From Arthrobacter hankyongi (lineage in GTDB: Bacteria > Actinomycetota > Actinomycetes > Actinomycetales > Micrococcaceae), in contig NZ_JAKLTQ010000001.1 of assembly GCF_022012395.1 (NCBI RefSeq), positions 372,001-436,000 on the forward strand: a stretch of DNA of 64,000 nt, given 5' to 3'. The translations under genes and the position numbers were made by a program. Below are positions 1-11,639 of the stretch, piece after piece (the stretch's first letter is position 1; each line of letters opens with the position of its first letter). Below the pieces are notes generated by a model. That model searched no databases. It was not told the origin of the DNA and worked only from the letters and a program-made list of their open reading frames with translations.

Positions 1-1
1 G

Positions 2-430
2 GCCCTGGCCGAGGCCGGCGAGCAGGTGGTGGAGTCCGACATCCCCGCCGGCCAGCTCGGCAGCTTCGTCTCGCTCGCTGCCAAGGCCAAGGGCCAGGAG
101 GTGGACCGGCTGACCATCGGACCGCCGGACTTCGGCACCGCGGCGGACAATTTCGTCACCTACCCGGACTTTGACCGGATCCACCAGCGGGTTCAGGCAA
201 TGTTCACCTCGGCAGGGAAGACTGGCACGGAATCCCCGTCCGGGGCCGCGCCCGAGGACCGTTCCGGGCTTGCCGGCGGGGCCTTCTCGAGGGCATCTGC
301 GGTGCGGCCGGCCATGGTCCGCCAGGAACCGCCGATCACCAAGGAATACCTGCAGCAGCTGGCCGAAGCCGGCGACGTCGACACGCTCGGCGCGCTGCTG
401 GCCGACAACGGCAAGTGCTCGGTGCCCTGA
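2..430 (+). CDS. LytR-CpsA-Psr (LCP) family protein, 3' end only
   Basis: The frame is open from base 2 and stops at 428-430, leaving about 142 C-terminal codons; the start is outside the window. The stretch IPAGQLGSFVSLAAKAKG, followed by PPDFG and YPDFDRI, matches the end of the LCP domain. LCP proteins are membrane-anchored phosphotransferases that move lipid-linked glycopolymers onto peptidoglycan on the outer face of the membrane. After the domain comes a low-complexity Pro/Ser/Gly linker and a final segment (TKEYLQQLAEAGDVDTLGALL region) that I do not assign. The catalytic arginines lie upstream of the window and cannot be checked. Next to manA and a FemAB gene, an envelope role fits. 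Confidence 0.75.
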   Translation, partial: ALAEAGEQVVESDIPAGQLGSFVSLAAKAKGQEVDRLTIGPPDFGTAADNFVTYPDFDRIHQRVQAMFTSAGKTGTESPSGAAPEDRSGLAGGAFSRASAVRPAMVRQEPPITKEYLQQLAEAGDVDTLGALLADNGKCSVP

Positions 431-489
431 CGGTTGGGGCGCTCCCGCAGTGTCGGCTCCGGACGACCACACGATAGACAAGGCGGACT

Positions 490-1743
490 ATGTACCGGTT
501 GAAGAATGTCCTGCGCCCCTATGCCTGGGGCTCGGCAACGGCGATGGCGGAGCTGTTCGGGCGCCAGCCGTCCGGCGGCCCGGAAGCCGAACTGTGGATC
601 GGCGCCCACCCCGATTCGCCGTCGTCGGTGCTGCTGCCCGGCGGCACGGCACAGCCGCTGGACGCCTTCATCGCCGACCAGCCGGACTTCGCCCTCGGCG
701 GCGAATCGATTCGGCGCTTCGGCGCCCGGCTGCCCTTCCTGGCCAAGGTGCTCGCGGCCGACTCCGCACTGTCCCTGCAGGTGCACCCCAGCCAGGAACA
801 GGCCCGGGCCGGCTACGCCGCCGAAAACGCGGCGCAGATTCCGGTCAGCGATCCGGCGCGCAGCTACAAGGACGAAAACCACAAGCCGGAGATGATCTAC
901 GCGCTGACCAGCTTCGAGGCCCTGTGCGGTTTCCGCCAGCCCCGGGATGCCGCGCGGCTGTTCACCGGCCTGCGCGGCAAGCTCGCCGCCGCCGGCGCCG
1001 ACACCGCATTGCTGGACCGGGTGGTCGCCGCGCTGCAGCAGCCGGACGGCAGCGCCGGGCTGCGCACGGCCTTCGTGGCCCTGCTCGAAGGCGGCGCCGA
1101 GTCGGCCGCGCTGGTGGACGCCACGGCCGAGCTGCTCGCCGGCATGGCCCCGGGCCGGCTGGGGCCGGATTTCACCACCGTGGCGTGGCTGGCCGAACTC
1201 TACCCGCAGGATCCGGGCACCCTGATCTCGCTGCTGCTCAACCGGGTCACCCTCGAACCGGGCCAGGCGCTGTGCCTGCCGGCCGGCCAGATCCACGCCT
1301 ACCTGCGCGGGCTCGGCGTGGAGGTGATGGCTTCCTCGGACAACGTGCTGCGCTGCGGGCTGACCCCCAAGCATGTCGACATCGCCGAGCTGGTCAGGAT
1401 CTGCGACTTCTCCCCGCTCGGGCCACCGCTCGTCGAAGCCACGGGCACCGAAGCCGGCCAGGAACTGTACTGCCCGCCCTTCGCCGAATTCCAACTGCAG
1501 CGCATCGAACTGCGGGACGGGGACGAACCGGTACCCTTGGACCAGCACGGTCCCGCAGTAGTCCTGGCTGTCGCCGGCAGCGCCCGGCTGGATTCCCCGC
1601 GCGCGGACCTGGCCCTGCGGCCCGGGGACTCGGCCTTCATCCCGGACTCCGAACAGCCGGTGCTGGCCCACCCGGTCCCGGGCAGCCAGGACACCGCCGT
1701 GCTGTTCGCCGTCACCACGTCCGGCCACGCCGGCAGCAACTGA
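490..1743 (+). CDS. manA: mannose-6-phosphate isomerase, class I
   Basis: Interconverts fructose 6-phosphate and mannose 6-phosphate in the cytosol, feeding GDP-mannose and mannosylated glycan synthesis. The 417-residue length is normal. The N-terminus MYRLKNVLRPYAWGS is typical of type I isomerases. The zinc-site segments are visible: LQVHPSQEQA (residues ~96-105) and YKDENHKPEMIYAL (~126-139), plus the later QIHAYLRGLGVEVMASSDNV block. The ATG at 490 has an AAGGCGG ribosome site five bases upstream. A FemAB gene follows after 20 bases and is probably cotranscribed. The window also holds manC (54340-55473), the GDP-mannose step of the same pathway. Confidence 0.95.
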   Translation: MYRLKNVLRPYAWGSATAMAELFGRQPSGGPEAELWIGAHPDSPSSVLLPGGTAQPLDAFIADQPDFALGGESIRRFGARLPFLAKVLAADSALSLQVHPSQEQARAGYAAENAAQIPVSDPARSYKDENHKPEMIYALTSFEALCGFRQPRDAARLFTGLRGKLAAAGADTALLDRVVAALQQPDGSAGLRTAFVALLEGGAESAALVDATAELLAGMAPGRLGPDFTTVAWLAELYPQDPGTLISLLLNRVTLEPGQALCLPAGQIHAYLRGLGVEVMASSDNVLRCGLTPKHVDIAELVRICDFSPLGPPLVEATGTEAGQELYCPPFAEFQLQRIELRDGDEPVPLDQHGPAVVLAVAGSARLDSPRADLALRPGDSAFIPDSEQPVLAHPVPGSQDTAVLFAVTTSGHAGSN

Positions 1744-1763
1744 ACACCAACGGAAGAGAGTAC

Positions 1764-2777
1764 ATGTCCGCCTCCATCCTGCAGTCCGCCCCGTGGGCCG
1801 AATTCCAGCGCAGGCTGGGAAAACAGGTCTTCGAACGAAGCGGCGAAGGCTGGAACTTCCTGGCCATCCGCGAAAAGACCCCGCTGGGTTCCTTCCTGTA
1901 CACCCCCTACGGGCCCGTGGCCCAAAACCCGGCAGCCTTCGCCCGGGCCCTGGAAGCGCTGCGTTCCCTGGCCAAGGCCGAAGGCACGCACTACGTCCGG
2001 GTGGAGCCAGTGGCCGCAGGCCTCGGCGACAACGCGGCGGCGGTGCTCACCGGCCACCGGCTGCGCCGCGCCCCGGCCGACGTCCAGCCGCATCTGACCT
2101 GGATGCTGGACCTGACCCAGCCGGAGGAGAAGATCCTCGCGGGGATGCGAAGCACCAGCCGCAACCTGTACCGGAACATCCACAAGAAGGGCGTCACCTT
2201 CGATGTTTCCACCGACCCGGCCGACATCGGGATCCTGCTCGGCTTCCTGCACGATGTCTCCGAACGGGCCGAATTCAAGGCCCAGTCCGACGACTACCTG
2301 GCCCAGGCGGCACGGACGCTGATGCCCGCCGGCGCGGCGAAGCTGTTCATCGCCCGGCTGGACGGGGACCCGATCGCCGCGGCACTGTCCTACGACACCC
2401 CGACCACCCGGGTCTACGCGCACGCGGCGGCCGACGACAGGTACCGCAAGCTCAACGCGGGCATCCCGCTGCTGGTCACCATGATGCTGGATGCCAAGGA
2501 ATCGGGCCAGGAACTGTTCGACATGTGGGGCGTCTCCCCCGAGGACGAACCGGACCACCCGTGGGCCGGCTTCTCCCGCTTCAAGCGCTCCTTCGGGGGC
2601 TTCGAGGTCGAATACCCCGGTACCTGGGATCTGCCCGTGAACACGGTCATGCACGCGGCCTATACCGCGGCGCGCGGACTGCGCAATGGACTGCGCAGGG
2701 CGGCACCGGCCGCACGCAAGGCGAAGGACGCCGTCGTTCCCGCCCTTGAGACGCTCAAGGGCAAACTCCGCCGCTGA
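1764..2777 (+). CDS. FemAB-type peptidoglycan bridge aminoacyltransferase
   Basis: A 337-residue protein of the lipid II:glycine glycyltransferase (FemX/FemA/FemB, GNAT-fold) family. These use aminoacyl-tRNAs to build the interpeptide bridge on lipid II at the inner membrane face. Recognisable pieces are MSASILQSAPWAEFQRRLGK at the start, RSTSRNLYRNIHKKG in the middle, and near the end the pair DMWGVSPED and FSRFKRSFGG, which is characteristic of the family's second GNAT-like half. The start is the ATG at 1764, after GGAAGAGAG; the same frame is open far upstream but that part overlaps manA and is not coding. The amino acid transferred cannot be told from sequence. A lysine-type peptidoglycan with a bridge, as in Arthrobacter relatives, would fit. 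Confidence 0.88.
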   Translation: MSASILQSAPWAEFQRRLGKQVFERSGEGWNFLAIREKTPLGSFLYTPYGPVAQNPAAFARALEALRSLAKAEGTHYVRVEPVAAGLGDNAAAVLTGHRLRRAPADVQPHLTWMLDLTQPEEKILAGMRSTSRNLYRNIHKKGVTFDVSTDPADIGILLGFLHDVSERAEFKAQSDDYLAQAARTLMPAGAAKLFIARLDGDPIAAALSYDTPTTRVYAHAAADDRYRKLNAGIPLLVTMMLDAKESGQELFDMWGVSPEDEPDHPWAGFSRFKRSFGGFEVEYPGTWDLPVNTVMHAAYTAARGLRNGLRRAAPAARKAKDAVVPALETLKGKLRR

Positions 2778-2811
2778 TCCGCCGCCCCTTCCCCGCCGGG
2801 GCCCCAAACAC

Positions 2812-2873
2812 CATCGACTCGGCGGATAATGACCGTTTCCGGGCTGGAAAGGGCATTATCCGCCGAGTCGATG
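2812..2873. terminator. long REP-like hairpin between convergent genes (element A)
   Basis: Arms 2812-2831 and 2854-2873 are perfect 20-base inverted repeats (CATCGACTCGGCGGATAATG and its complement). The 22-base loop holds a further imperfect stem (TTTCC/GGAAA with flanking CC/GG). It lies between the 3' ends of the FemAB gene and glpX, so it could end transcription from both sides. There is no clear T tract. It resembles element B at 33111-33172. Confidence 0.8.
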
Positions 2874-2896
2874 AAAGGGTGGGGCGGGAGGCAGGG

Positions 2897-4018
2897 TCAG
2901 TGCTTGCGCTCCCAGCCTTCCCACTTGTCGGCCCGGTGCTCGCCCTCGACGAAGCGGATGGTGCCGGACTTGGACCGCATCACGATCGACTGGGTCAGCA
3001 CCTTGTTGCTCTTGTAGCGCACCCCGCGCAGCAGGTCGCCGTCGGTAATGCCGGTGGCCACGAAGTAGCAGTTGTCGCTGGTGACCAGGTCGTCGGTGGT
3101 CAGCACCCGGTCCAGGTCGTGGCCGGCGTCGAGCGCCTTCTGCTTCTCCTCGTCGCTGGTGGGCCACAGCCGGCCCTGGATCACGCCGCCCAGGGACTTA
3201 ATGGCACAGGCCGCCACGATCCCCTCCGGGGTGCCGCCGATGCCCATCAGCACATCGATGCCGGTGCCTTCGCGGGCCGCGGCGATGGCGCCGGCCACGT
3301 CGCCGTCCATGATGAACCTGGTGCGGGCTCCGGCGGCGCGGATCTCCTCCACCAGCGGCTTGTGCCGGTCACGGTCCAGGATGACCACGTTGACCTGGTT
3401 GACCTTCTTGCCCTTGGCCTTGGCGATCAGGTGCAGGTTCTGCTTGACCGGCAGGCGCAGGTCCACCAGGTCCGCCGCCTCGGGGCCGGTCACCAGCTTC
3501 TCCATGTAGAACACGGCGGAGGGATCGAACATCGTCCCGCGCTCGGAGACGGCCAGCACGGACAGCGCGTTGTTGATGCCCAGCGCGGTCAGCCGGGTGC
3601 CGTCGATCGGGTCCACGGCCACGTCGCACTCGGCGCCCGAGCCGTTGCCGACCCGCTCGCCGTTGAACAGCATCGGCGCCTCGTCCTTCTCACCCTCGCC
3701 GATCACCACGACGCCGTTGAAGTTCACCGTGGAGAGGAAGGAGCGCATGGCGTCCACGGCGGCGCCGTCGGCCGCGTTCTTGTCTCCATAGCCCACCCAG
3801 TGGCCGCCGGCGATGGCGGCAGCTTCGGTCACCCGGACCAGTTCCAGTGCGAGGTTGCGGTCCGGCTCGTTGATCCCAACCGCCAGTGACGGGGACAGGG
3901 TTGAATACTGGGCATCCGATGCAGCTTTGGCCACGAGAACCTCATCTTCGAGTTGCTGTTGGGGCAGTTCCGGCTCCGGAACTGCGTCTGATTCCTGGAT
4001 TTCCTCTGGATGTTCCAT
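2897..4018 (-). CDS. glpX: class II fructose-1,6-bisphosphatase
   Basis: Hydrolyses fructose 1,6-bisphosphate to fructose 6-phosphate, the committed gluconeogenic step; GlpX is the main type in actinobacteria. The 373-residue product shows [15 protein letters not shown] (~78-92), [11 protein letters not shown] (~107-117), the metal/phosphate site VDPIDGT (~135-141), and [10 protein letters not shown] and GIGGTPEGI further on. About 40 acidic residues precede the conserved core. The ATG at 4018 has no ribosome site but lies eight bases after TATGAT, so the mRNA is probably leaderless. It diverges from the DUF4245 gene across 119 bases. The glpX/fumarase/DUF4245 neighbourhood is widespread in actinobacteria. 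Confidence 0.96.
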   Translation of the reverse strand: MEHPEEIQESDAVPEPELPQQQLEDEVLVAKAASDAQYSTLSPSLAVGINEPDRNLALELVRVTEAAAIAGGHWVGYGDKNAADGAAVDAMRSFLSTVNFNGVVVIGEGEKDEAPMLFNGERVGNGSGAECDVAVDPIDGTRLTALGINNALSVLAVSERGTMFDPSAVFYMEKLVTGPEAADLVDLRLPVKQNLHLIAKAKGKKVNQVNVVILDRDRHKPLVEEIRAAGARTRFIMDGDVAGAIAAAREGTGIDVLMGIGGTPEGIVAACAIKSLGGVIQGRLWPTSDEEKQKALDAGHDLDRVLTTDDLVTSDNCYFVATGITDGDLLRGVRYKSNKVLTQSIVMRSKSGTIRFVEGEHRADKWEGWERKH

Positions 4019-4026
4019 CAGTTTTG

Positions 4027-4032
4027 ATCATA
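4027..4032 (-). promoter_or_regulatory. -10 box for leaderless glpX
   Basis: TATGAT on the minus strand, eight bases before the glpX ATG with no Shine-Dalgarno between. No good -35 hexamer is visible. Confidence 0.5.
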
Positions 4033-4137
4033 GTCCGACGCCGCGCCGGCTGGCTTGTGAAACAACGCACCATTACGCCGGCGGGGCCGCCGTCCGCCGG
4101 TGCCGGAGGCCGGCCGGGATTAAGGGACAATGGAACG

Positions 4138-4782
4138 GTGAGTGAAGTGCGCCCCGAAATACCTGCAGTGCCCCCGGCCTCCACGTCAGGCCACCAGCCG
4201 GCGCCAGCGCCGGACGGGCTGCCGTTCAAGCCCGTCCTGACCGCCAAGCAGGCCAAGCGGGCGAACCAGACGATCAAGGGCATGGTCATCTCCGTCCTGC
4301 TGACGGTGGCCGTGGTTATTCCGGTCGTCCTGCTCAACCCGGGCAGCAAACCCGAGACCTACCACCGCAACATCGACGTGCCCGCGGTCGCACTGGAGGC
4401 CAAGGCGGCCGCCGGTTACCTGCCGGTGGTCCCGGCCATGCCCGAGGGCTGGTCGGCGAACTATGCCCGCTGGACCACCGGCGGCAGCGCTCAGGTGGCG
4501 GCGTGGGAGGCCGGCTATCTGACCCCCGGCGGGCACCATATTGCGCTGACCCAGACCGACAAGGCGAACCCCACGTGGTTGGCCGATGCCACCGGCCAGG
4601 CTCCCGTCACCGGCCAGCGTCGGATCGGCGGTGCCGACTGGCAGTTGCGGGACAGCGGTTCCGGCAGCAAGTCCCTGGTGCTCGAGGAGTCCGGCTACAC
4701 GATTGTGCTCGCCGGTGGCGCGGACCTGGACGAATTCGACGCACTGGGCACCGCCGTCGCCGGCGTGCTGGACGGCCGCTAG
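4138..4782 (+). CDS. DUF4245 single-pass membrane protein
   Basis: A 214-residue protein of unknown function. Residues 1-47 are a Pro-rich and basic cytoplasmic part, about 49-66 form one membrane segment (MVISVLLTVAVVIPVVLL), and the rest is predicted outside the cell. The outer part, including MPEGWSANYARW and the closing TIVLAGGADLDEFDALGTAVAGVL, fits DUF4245, a family found beside glpX and fumarase in actinobacteria. The GTG at 4138 is chosen because it begins just before the conserved N-terminus; earlier in-frame codons overlap the divergent glpX gene. The bases before it (GACAAT then six bases) could again give a leaderless transcript. No reaction can be proposed. Confidence 0.85.
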   Translation: MSEVRPEIPAVPPASTSGHQPAPAPDGLPFKPVLTAKQAKRANQTIKGMVISVLLTVAVVIPVVLLNPGSKPETYHRNIDVPAVALEAKAAAGYLPVVPAMPEGWSANYARWTTGGSAQVAAWEAGYLTPGGHHIALTQTDKANPTWLADATGQAPVTGQRRIGGADWQLRDSGSGSKSLVLEESGYTIVLAGGADLDEFDALGTAVAGVLDGR

Positions 4783-4814
4783 CCCCGGCTCCCGCCGGAG
4801 CCTGCGGCCGGGAG

Positions 4815-4820
4815 TAATGT
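4815..4820 (+). promoter_or_regulatory. -10 box for leaderless carbonic anhydrase mRNA
   Basis: TAATGT, then seven bases, then the ATG at 4828; no ribosome site precedes the start. Confidence 0.5.
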
Positions 4821-4827
4821 AGGCAGA

Positions 4828-5448
4828 ATGGCTACCACAATGACACCGGCCCAGGCATGGCAGAAGCTGCTCGAGGGCAATCAGCGCTTCGTCGAGGGAA
4901 CTTCCAACCACCCCAACCAGGATGCCCCGCGGCGCAGTTCCCTGGTCAACCAGCAGAACCCGTTTGCCATCATCTTCGGCTGCGCGGACTCCCGTCTGGC
5001 CGCCGAGATCATCTTCGACCTGGGCCTCGGCGACGCCTTCGTGGTGCGCACCGCCGGCCAGGTCATCGACGACGCCGTGCTCGGCTCGCTCGAATACGGC
5101 GTGGACGTGCTGAAGGTACCGCTGATCGTCATCCTCGGCCATGACAGCTGCGGGGCCGTCACTGCGGCGAAGGACACTGTGGACACCGGCGAAATGCCCA
5201 AGGGGTTCCTGCGTGACCTGGTGGAAAGGATCACCCCGTCCGTCCTGGCCGCCCGGCGGGCCGGGTTCGAAGACATCAACGACATGGTCGTCGAGCATAC
5301 GAAGCAGACGGCCGAACGCCTGCTGGACAGCTCCCGGTCCATTTCGGCCGCGGTCGCCGACGGCCGCACCGCCGTGCTCGGCGTCGCCTACCGGCTGGCC
5401 GAGGGGCGCGCGGAAGTCGTTTCCGGCGCGGATACCCTCGGGCGGTAG
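4828..5448 (+). CDS. beta-class carbonic anhydrase
   Basis: Reversible hydration of CO2 to bicarbonate in the cytosol, supplying bicarbonate to carboxylases. The 206-residue protein carries the beta-class zinc ligands and dyad: FGCADSR gives Cys52, Asp54 and Arg56, and GHDSCGAV gives His105 and Cys108. The length is normal for the family. The ATG at 4828 lacks a Shine-Dalgarno and sits seven bases after TAATGT, suggesting its own leaderless transcript, although it also follows the DUF4245 gene by only 45 bases. fumC follows in the same direction. Many actinobacteria carry several paralogues, so I give no symbol. Confidence 0.95.
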   Translation: MATTMTPAQAWQKLLEGNQRFVEGTSNHPNQDAPRRSSLVNQQNPFAIIFGCADSRLAAEIIFDLGLGDAFVVRTAGQVIDDAVLGSLEYGVDVLKVPLIVILGHDSCGAVTAAKDTVDTGEMPKGFLRDLVERITPSVLAARRAGFEDINDMVVEHTKQTAERLLDSSRSISAAVADGRTAVLGVAYRLAEGRAEVVSGADTLGR

Positions 5449-5502
5449 CCACCGGCGGCCTCCCCGCGCGCAACAAGTTTCGGACGGGGAGGCTTGGCCG
5501 AC

Positions 5503-5508
5503 TAACCT
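5503..5508 (+). promoter_or_regulatory. -10 box for leaderless fumC
   Basis: TAACCT followed by seven bases and the ATG at 5516. No ribosome site is present. Confidence 0.5.
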
Positions 5509-5515
5509 TGGACCC

Positions 5516-6943
5516 ATGACATCCACTGTTGATTCTGCTGAATTCCGCATTGAACACGACACCATGGGCGAGGTCCGCGTCCCGGTAAACGCCCTGTACC
5601 GGGCCCAGACCCAGCGCGCCGTGGAGAACTTCCCGATCTCCGGCAAGACCCTCGAGCGTGCCCACATCGAGGCGCTGGCCCGGATCAAGAAGGCGGCCGC
5701 GACCGCCAATGCCGAACTCGGAGTGCTCGACGGCGAGATCGCCCGGGCGATCGGCGGCGCCGCCGACCAGGTCGCCTCCGGCCTGTACGACGGCGACTTC
5801 CCGATCGATGTCTTCCAGACCGGCTCGGGCACCTCCTCGAACATGAACACCAACGAGGTCATCGCCGAGCTCGCCTCCCGCGCCCTCAAGGAAGCCGGCA
5901 GCGACAAGACGGTCCACCCGAACGACCACGTCAACGCCTCGCAGTCCTCCAATGACGTCTTCCCGACCTCCGTGCACGTGGCCGCGACGTCCGCGCTGAT
6001 CAACAACCTGATCCCCGCGCTGGAGTACCTGGCCGCCTCGCTGGAGCGCAAGGCCGAGGAGTTCAAGGACGTGGTCAAGTCCGGCCGCACCCACCTGATG
6101 GACGCCACCCCGGTGACCCTGGGCCAGGAGTTCGGCGGCTACGCCGCGCAGGTGCGCTACGGCATCGAGCGCATCCAGTCCTCGCTGCCGCGCGTGGCCG
6201 AGGTTCCCCTCGGCGGCACCGCCGTCGGCACCGGCATCAACACCCCGGCCGGCTTCCCGCAGCGTGTGATCGCGCTGCTGGCCCAGGACACCGGCCTGCC
6301 GCTGACGGAGGCACGCAACCACTTCGAGGCCCAGGCCAACCGCGACGGCCTGGTCGAGGCCTCCGGCCAGCTGCGCAACATCGCCTACTCGTTCATGAAG
6401 ATCAACAACGACCTGCGCTGGCTGGGCTCCGGTCCGAACACCGGCCTGGGCGAGATCGCGATCCCCGACCTGCAGCCGGGCTCCTCGATCATGCCGGGCA
6501 AGGTCAACCCGGTCATCTGCGAGGCTGCCATCATGGTGGCCGCCCAGGTCGTCGGCAACGACACCACCATCGCACTGTCCTCCACCAACGGCGCGTTCGA
6601 GCTGAACGTGGGCATCCCGGTGATGGCCGCGAACCTGCTCGAATCCATCCGCCTGCTGGCCAACACCTCCCGGGTGATGGCGGACAAGATGATCGACGGC
6701 ATCGAGGCCAACGTGGAGCGCGCCCGCTTCCTGGCCGAGGCCTCCCCCTCGATCGTCACCCCGCTGAACAAGTACATCGGCTATGAGAACGCAGCCAAGA
6801 TCGCCAAGCATGCGGTCAAGGAAGGCCTGACCATCCGCGAGGCCGTGGTGGCCCTGGGCTACCTTGAGCGCGGCGAGCTGACCGAGGAGCAGCTGGACAG
6901 CGCCCTGGACGTGCTGTCGATGACCAAGGCCCCGCAGGCCTAA
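5516..6943 (+). CDS. fumC: class II fumarate hydratase
   Basis: Converts fumarate to L-malate in the TCA cycle, directly after the succinate dehydrogenase encoded at 55.8-59.3 kb. The 475-residue, oxygen-stable (no iron-sulfur cluster) enzyme shows [14 protein letters not shown] (~102-115), [11 protein letters not shown], and the fumarase/aspartase signature [11 protein letters not shown] at residues 322-332. The start [20 protein letters not shown] is typical of class II fumarases. The ATG at 5516 follows TAACCT by seven bases without a Shine-Dalgarno. Two hairpins follow the stop codon, so the transcript probably ends there. Confidence 0.97.
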   Translation: MTSTVDSAEFRIEHDTMGEVRVPVNALYRAQTQRAVENFPISGKTLERAHIEALARIKKAAATANAELGVLDGEIARAIGGAADQVASGLYDGDFPIDVFQTGSGTSSNMNTNEVIAELASRALKEAGSDKTVHPNDHVNASQSSNDVFPTSVHVAATSALINNLIPALEYLAASLERKAEEFKDVVKSGRTHLMDATPVTLGQEFGGYAAQVRYGIERIQSSLPRVAEVPLGGTAVGTGINTPAGFPQRVIALLAQDTGLPLTEARNHFEAQANRDGLVEASGQLRNIAYSFMKINNDLRWLGSGPNTGLGEIAIPDLQPGSSIMPGKVNPVICEAAIMVAAQVVGNDTTIALSSTNGAFELNVGIPVMAANLLESIRLLANTSRVMADKMIDGIEANVERARFLAEASPSIVTPLNKYIGYENAAKIAKHAVKEGLTIREAVVALGYLERGELTEEQLDSALDVLSMTKAPQA

Positions 6944-6991
6944 TGTCCGAGGGGTCCCGCCTGAAACGTGTTCCAGGCGGGGAGGACATTA
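6941..6991 (+). terminator. two-part hairpin overlapping the fumC stop
   Basis: Outer arms TAATGTCC (6941-6948) and GGACATTA (6984-6991) enclose an inner stem CCCGCCTG/CAGGCGGG (6956-6963, 6974-6981). The 5' arm includes part of the fumC stop codon. Confidence 0.6.
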
Positions 6992-7017
6992 AGCGCTAGC
7001 AGCACCCGCAAGCCCAC

Positions 7018-7056
7018 AGAAGGCGCCCACGGTCCTGACGGACCGGGGCGCCTTCT
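7018..7056 (+). terminator. terminator hairpin after fumC
   Basis: Outer stem AGAAGGCGCCC with its complement ending at 7056 (11 pairs), inner stem GGTCC/GGACC around a TGAC loop. It lies between fumC and the TetR gene. A weak T-rich stretch follows about 18 bases later. Confidence 0.7.
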
Positions 7057-7101
7057 GCGTACCCAACAAGACAATTTTTGCACTTAGGAAGCGAGAGTGC
7101 A

Positions 7102-9470
<2,369 letters not shown>

Positions 9471-9493
9471 GGGCAGGCGCCGCCGGGCGGTAC

Positions 9494-10936
9494 TCAGGGC
9501 ACCATCCGGTGGCGCGGGCTGTCCGGGTTCATCAGCGAGTGTTTGCGGCCATAGAAGGTGTAGATCAGCAGGCCGATGATCAGCCACACCACGAAGCGCA
9601 GCCAGGTTTCCCAATGCAGTTGGAGCATCAGGAAAAAGGAGGCGACGACGCCGAAGGCCGGCACCACCGGCATCAGCGGCAGCCGGAAGGAACGCGGCAC
9701 GTCCGGCCGCGTTCGCCGCAGCACGATCACCGCGACGCTGACCACCACGAAGGCGGCCAGGATGCCGATGTTGGTCAGGTCCGCCACCGCGCGGATCGGA
9801 ACCACCCCGGCCAGCAGCGCTGAGGCGCCGCCGGCGATCCAGGTCACCCGCTGCGGCGTGCCGCGCCGGTCTGTACCCGAGAACCAGGCCGGCAGCAGCC
9901 CGTCCCGGCTCATCGCGAACCACACCCGCGTCACGCCCAGCAGGAAGGTCAGCATGACCGTCAGGATGGAGATGACCGCGAATCCCGAGATGATGGTGGC
10001 CACCGCCGGCAGCCCCACTGCCTGGAAGGCGGAGGCGAACCCCGCCGCCGGGTTGATGTCCTGGTAGTTCTGCATGCCGGTCAGCACCAGGGTGGCCAGC
10101 ACATAGAGGACCATGGCGATCGCCAGCGACAGCAGGATGGCCTTGGGCATGTGCTTCTTGCCGTCGGTGGACTCCTCGGCCGCCGTGCTCATGGCGTCAT
10201 AGCCAAAGACCGCGAAGAAGACGGTGGCGGCCCCGGCCAGCACCGGACCAAAGCCCGAGGGCATGAACGGCGTGTAGTTGTCCGTATTGATGAAGAAGAA
10301 GCCGAGCACGATGATGAAGATGATCAGCAGGATCTTCAGCCCGACCGCCACGAGTTCGAATCGGCCGAAGGTCCGCGACCCGCGGCTGAGGATCCAGGCG
10401 ATCAGCAGGCAGACGACGATCGCGGGGATGTTCACCAGCCCGCCCTCGACGGTATCCGGGGTGCCCTGCATCCACGCCGGGACCTGGATGCCCAGGCCTT
10501 CCATGAACGCGCTGAAATAGCCCGAGATGCCGATGGCGACGACGGCTACGATCGCCGTGTATTCGAGCAGCAGGTCCCAGCCGATGAACCAGCCGATGAT
10601 TTCCCCCAGGGCCACGTAGCCGTAGGTGTAGGCGGAGCCGGCATACGGAATCATGCCCGCAAACTCCGCATAGGAAAGTGCCGCCGCAGCACTGGCCAGG
10701 CCGGCGATCAGGAAGGAGATCAGCACTGCGGGGCCGACCGGCGGATTGCCTTCGCTCCCGGCCGCGACCAGGCCGGCCAGGGTGAAGATGCCGACGCCGA
10801 TGATGCCGCCTACGCCGATCGCGGTCAGCTGCCACAGACCAAGGCTCTTGAACAGATGGCTTTCTCCGCTTTCCTCCTCCATCTCCCGTATCGGCTTGCG
10901 CCTGAGGATGGATCGGGAATCGCTCGAGGTGGACAT
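9494..10936 (-). CDS. APC-family amino acid permease
   Basis: A 480-residue transporter with about 12 membrane segments. The first helix has the APC signature region LTAIGVGGIIGVGIFTLAG. Segments such as AGMIPYAGSAYTYGYVALGEIIGWFIGWDLLLEY match the cationic amino acid transporter (CAT/YfnA-like) branch. The start is set at the ATG at 10936, giving MSTSSDSRSILRRKP, because GGAG lies seven bases upstream; the open frame extends to 11047 but has no supported start. It converges with the MFS gene, with only 23 bases between stop codons. Cationic or broad neutral amino acids are possible substrates; sequence alone does not decide. Confidence 0.92.
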   Translation of the reverse strand: MSTSSDSRSILRRKPIREMEEESGESHLFKSLGLWQLTAIGVGGIIGVGIFTLAGLVAAGSEGNPPVGPAVLISFLIAGLASAAAALSYAEFAGMIPYAGSAYTYGYVALGEIIGWFIGWDLLLEYTAIVAVVAIGISGYFSAFMEGLGIQVPAWMQGTPDTVEGGLVNIPAIVVCLLIAWILSRGSRTFGRFELVAVGLKILLIIFIIVLGFFFINTDNYTPFMPSGFGPVLAGAATVFFAVFGYDAMSTAAEESTDGKKHMPKAILLSLAIAMVLYVLATLVLTGMQNYQDINPAAGFASAFQAVGLPAVATIISGFAVISILTVMLTFLLGVTRVWFAMSRDGLLPAWFSGTDRRGTPQRVTWIAGGASALLAGVVPIRAVADLTNIGILAAFVVVSVAVIVLRRTRPDVPRSFRLPLMPVVPAFGVVASFFLMLQLHWETWLRFVVWLIIGLLIYTFYGRKHSLMNPDSPRHRMVP

Positions 10937-11077
10937 ACCGGACTCCGATGTTCGCGCCTGCATCTGCCGCCGGAACCTGCTCCAGGGGCGGGACCGCCGT
11001 GCGGATGCCCTGTACGTTTTTGAGTATGGCCCCCTGACTGCCCGCACGGAATAGCTGGCCGGTGCGATTTACCGGTC

Positions 11078-11548
11078 CTAACGGACAAATTCCGGCACGC
11101 CGGTGGCCCGCAGGGCCGCCCGCAGCCGGTCCCGGTGGTAGTCCGTGAGCTCGGGCAGCTCATTCAGGCCGAACCAGCCCACCTGGGCGGATTCGTCATC
11201 GTTCACCCGGGCGCTGCCCGAGACGTACCGGCAGCGGAAGGTCAGGGTCAGGAACTGGGCCTGGTCCCCGTTGACGAATTCCATCGGCGCACCCGCATAG
11301 ACCTCGGCCAGGTGCTCCACCTCTGCGACCACGGCCGTTTCCTCCAGCACCTCGCGCACCACGCCCTGGGCCGGGTGCTCCCCCGGTTCCAGGATCCCGG
11401 TGATCAGCGTCCAGCGCCTGTTGTCGGCGCGCTGGCCGAGCAGGACGCGCCCGGCGTCATCGAGCACCACGGCCGTCACCCCGGGCAGCCAGAGCAGATC
11501 GTGGCCGATTTTAGCGCGCAGCTGCAGGATGAAGTCAGGAGTAGGCAT
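11078..11548 (-). CDS. Nudix hydrolase
   Basis: A 156-residue hydrolase of nucleoside diphosphate-linked compounds. The Nudix box is GILEPGEHPAQGVVREVLEE followed by TAV (about residues 51-73), matching GX5EX7REUXEEXGU except that the final Gly is Ala. Strand segments LPGVTAVVLDDAGRVLLGQR and the late PELTDYHRDRL are as in ADP-ribose or (d)NTP-type members. The start ATG at 11548 follows AGGGAT closely. It is likely a single gene, with the dispersed repeat lying just upstream. Substrate unknown. Confidence 0.92.
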   Translation of the reverse strand: MPTPDFILQLRAKIGHDLLWLPGVTAVVLDDAGRVLLGQRADNRRWTLITGILEPGEHPAQGVVREVLEETAVVAEVEHLAEVYAGAPMEFVNGDQAQFLTLTFRCRYVSGSARVNDDESAQVGWFGLNELPELTDYHRDRLRAALRATGVPEFVR

Positions 11549-11639
11549 ATCCCTACGCTATGCCGTTGCCGGCGGCGGCAGCCAACCGGTCCCGGACCGC
11601 AGACGTCAGGGAAGAACACCATGCCTACCGCGTCACGCC

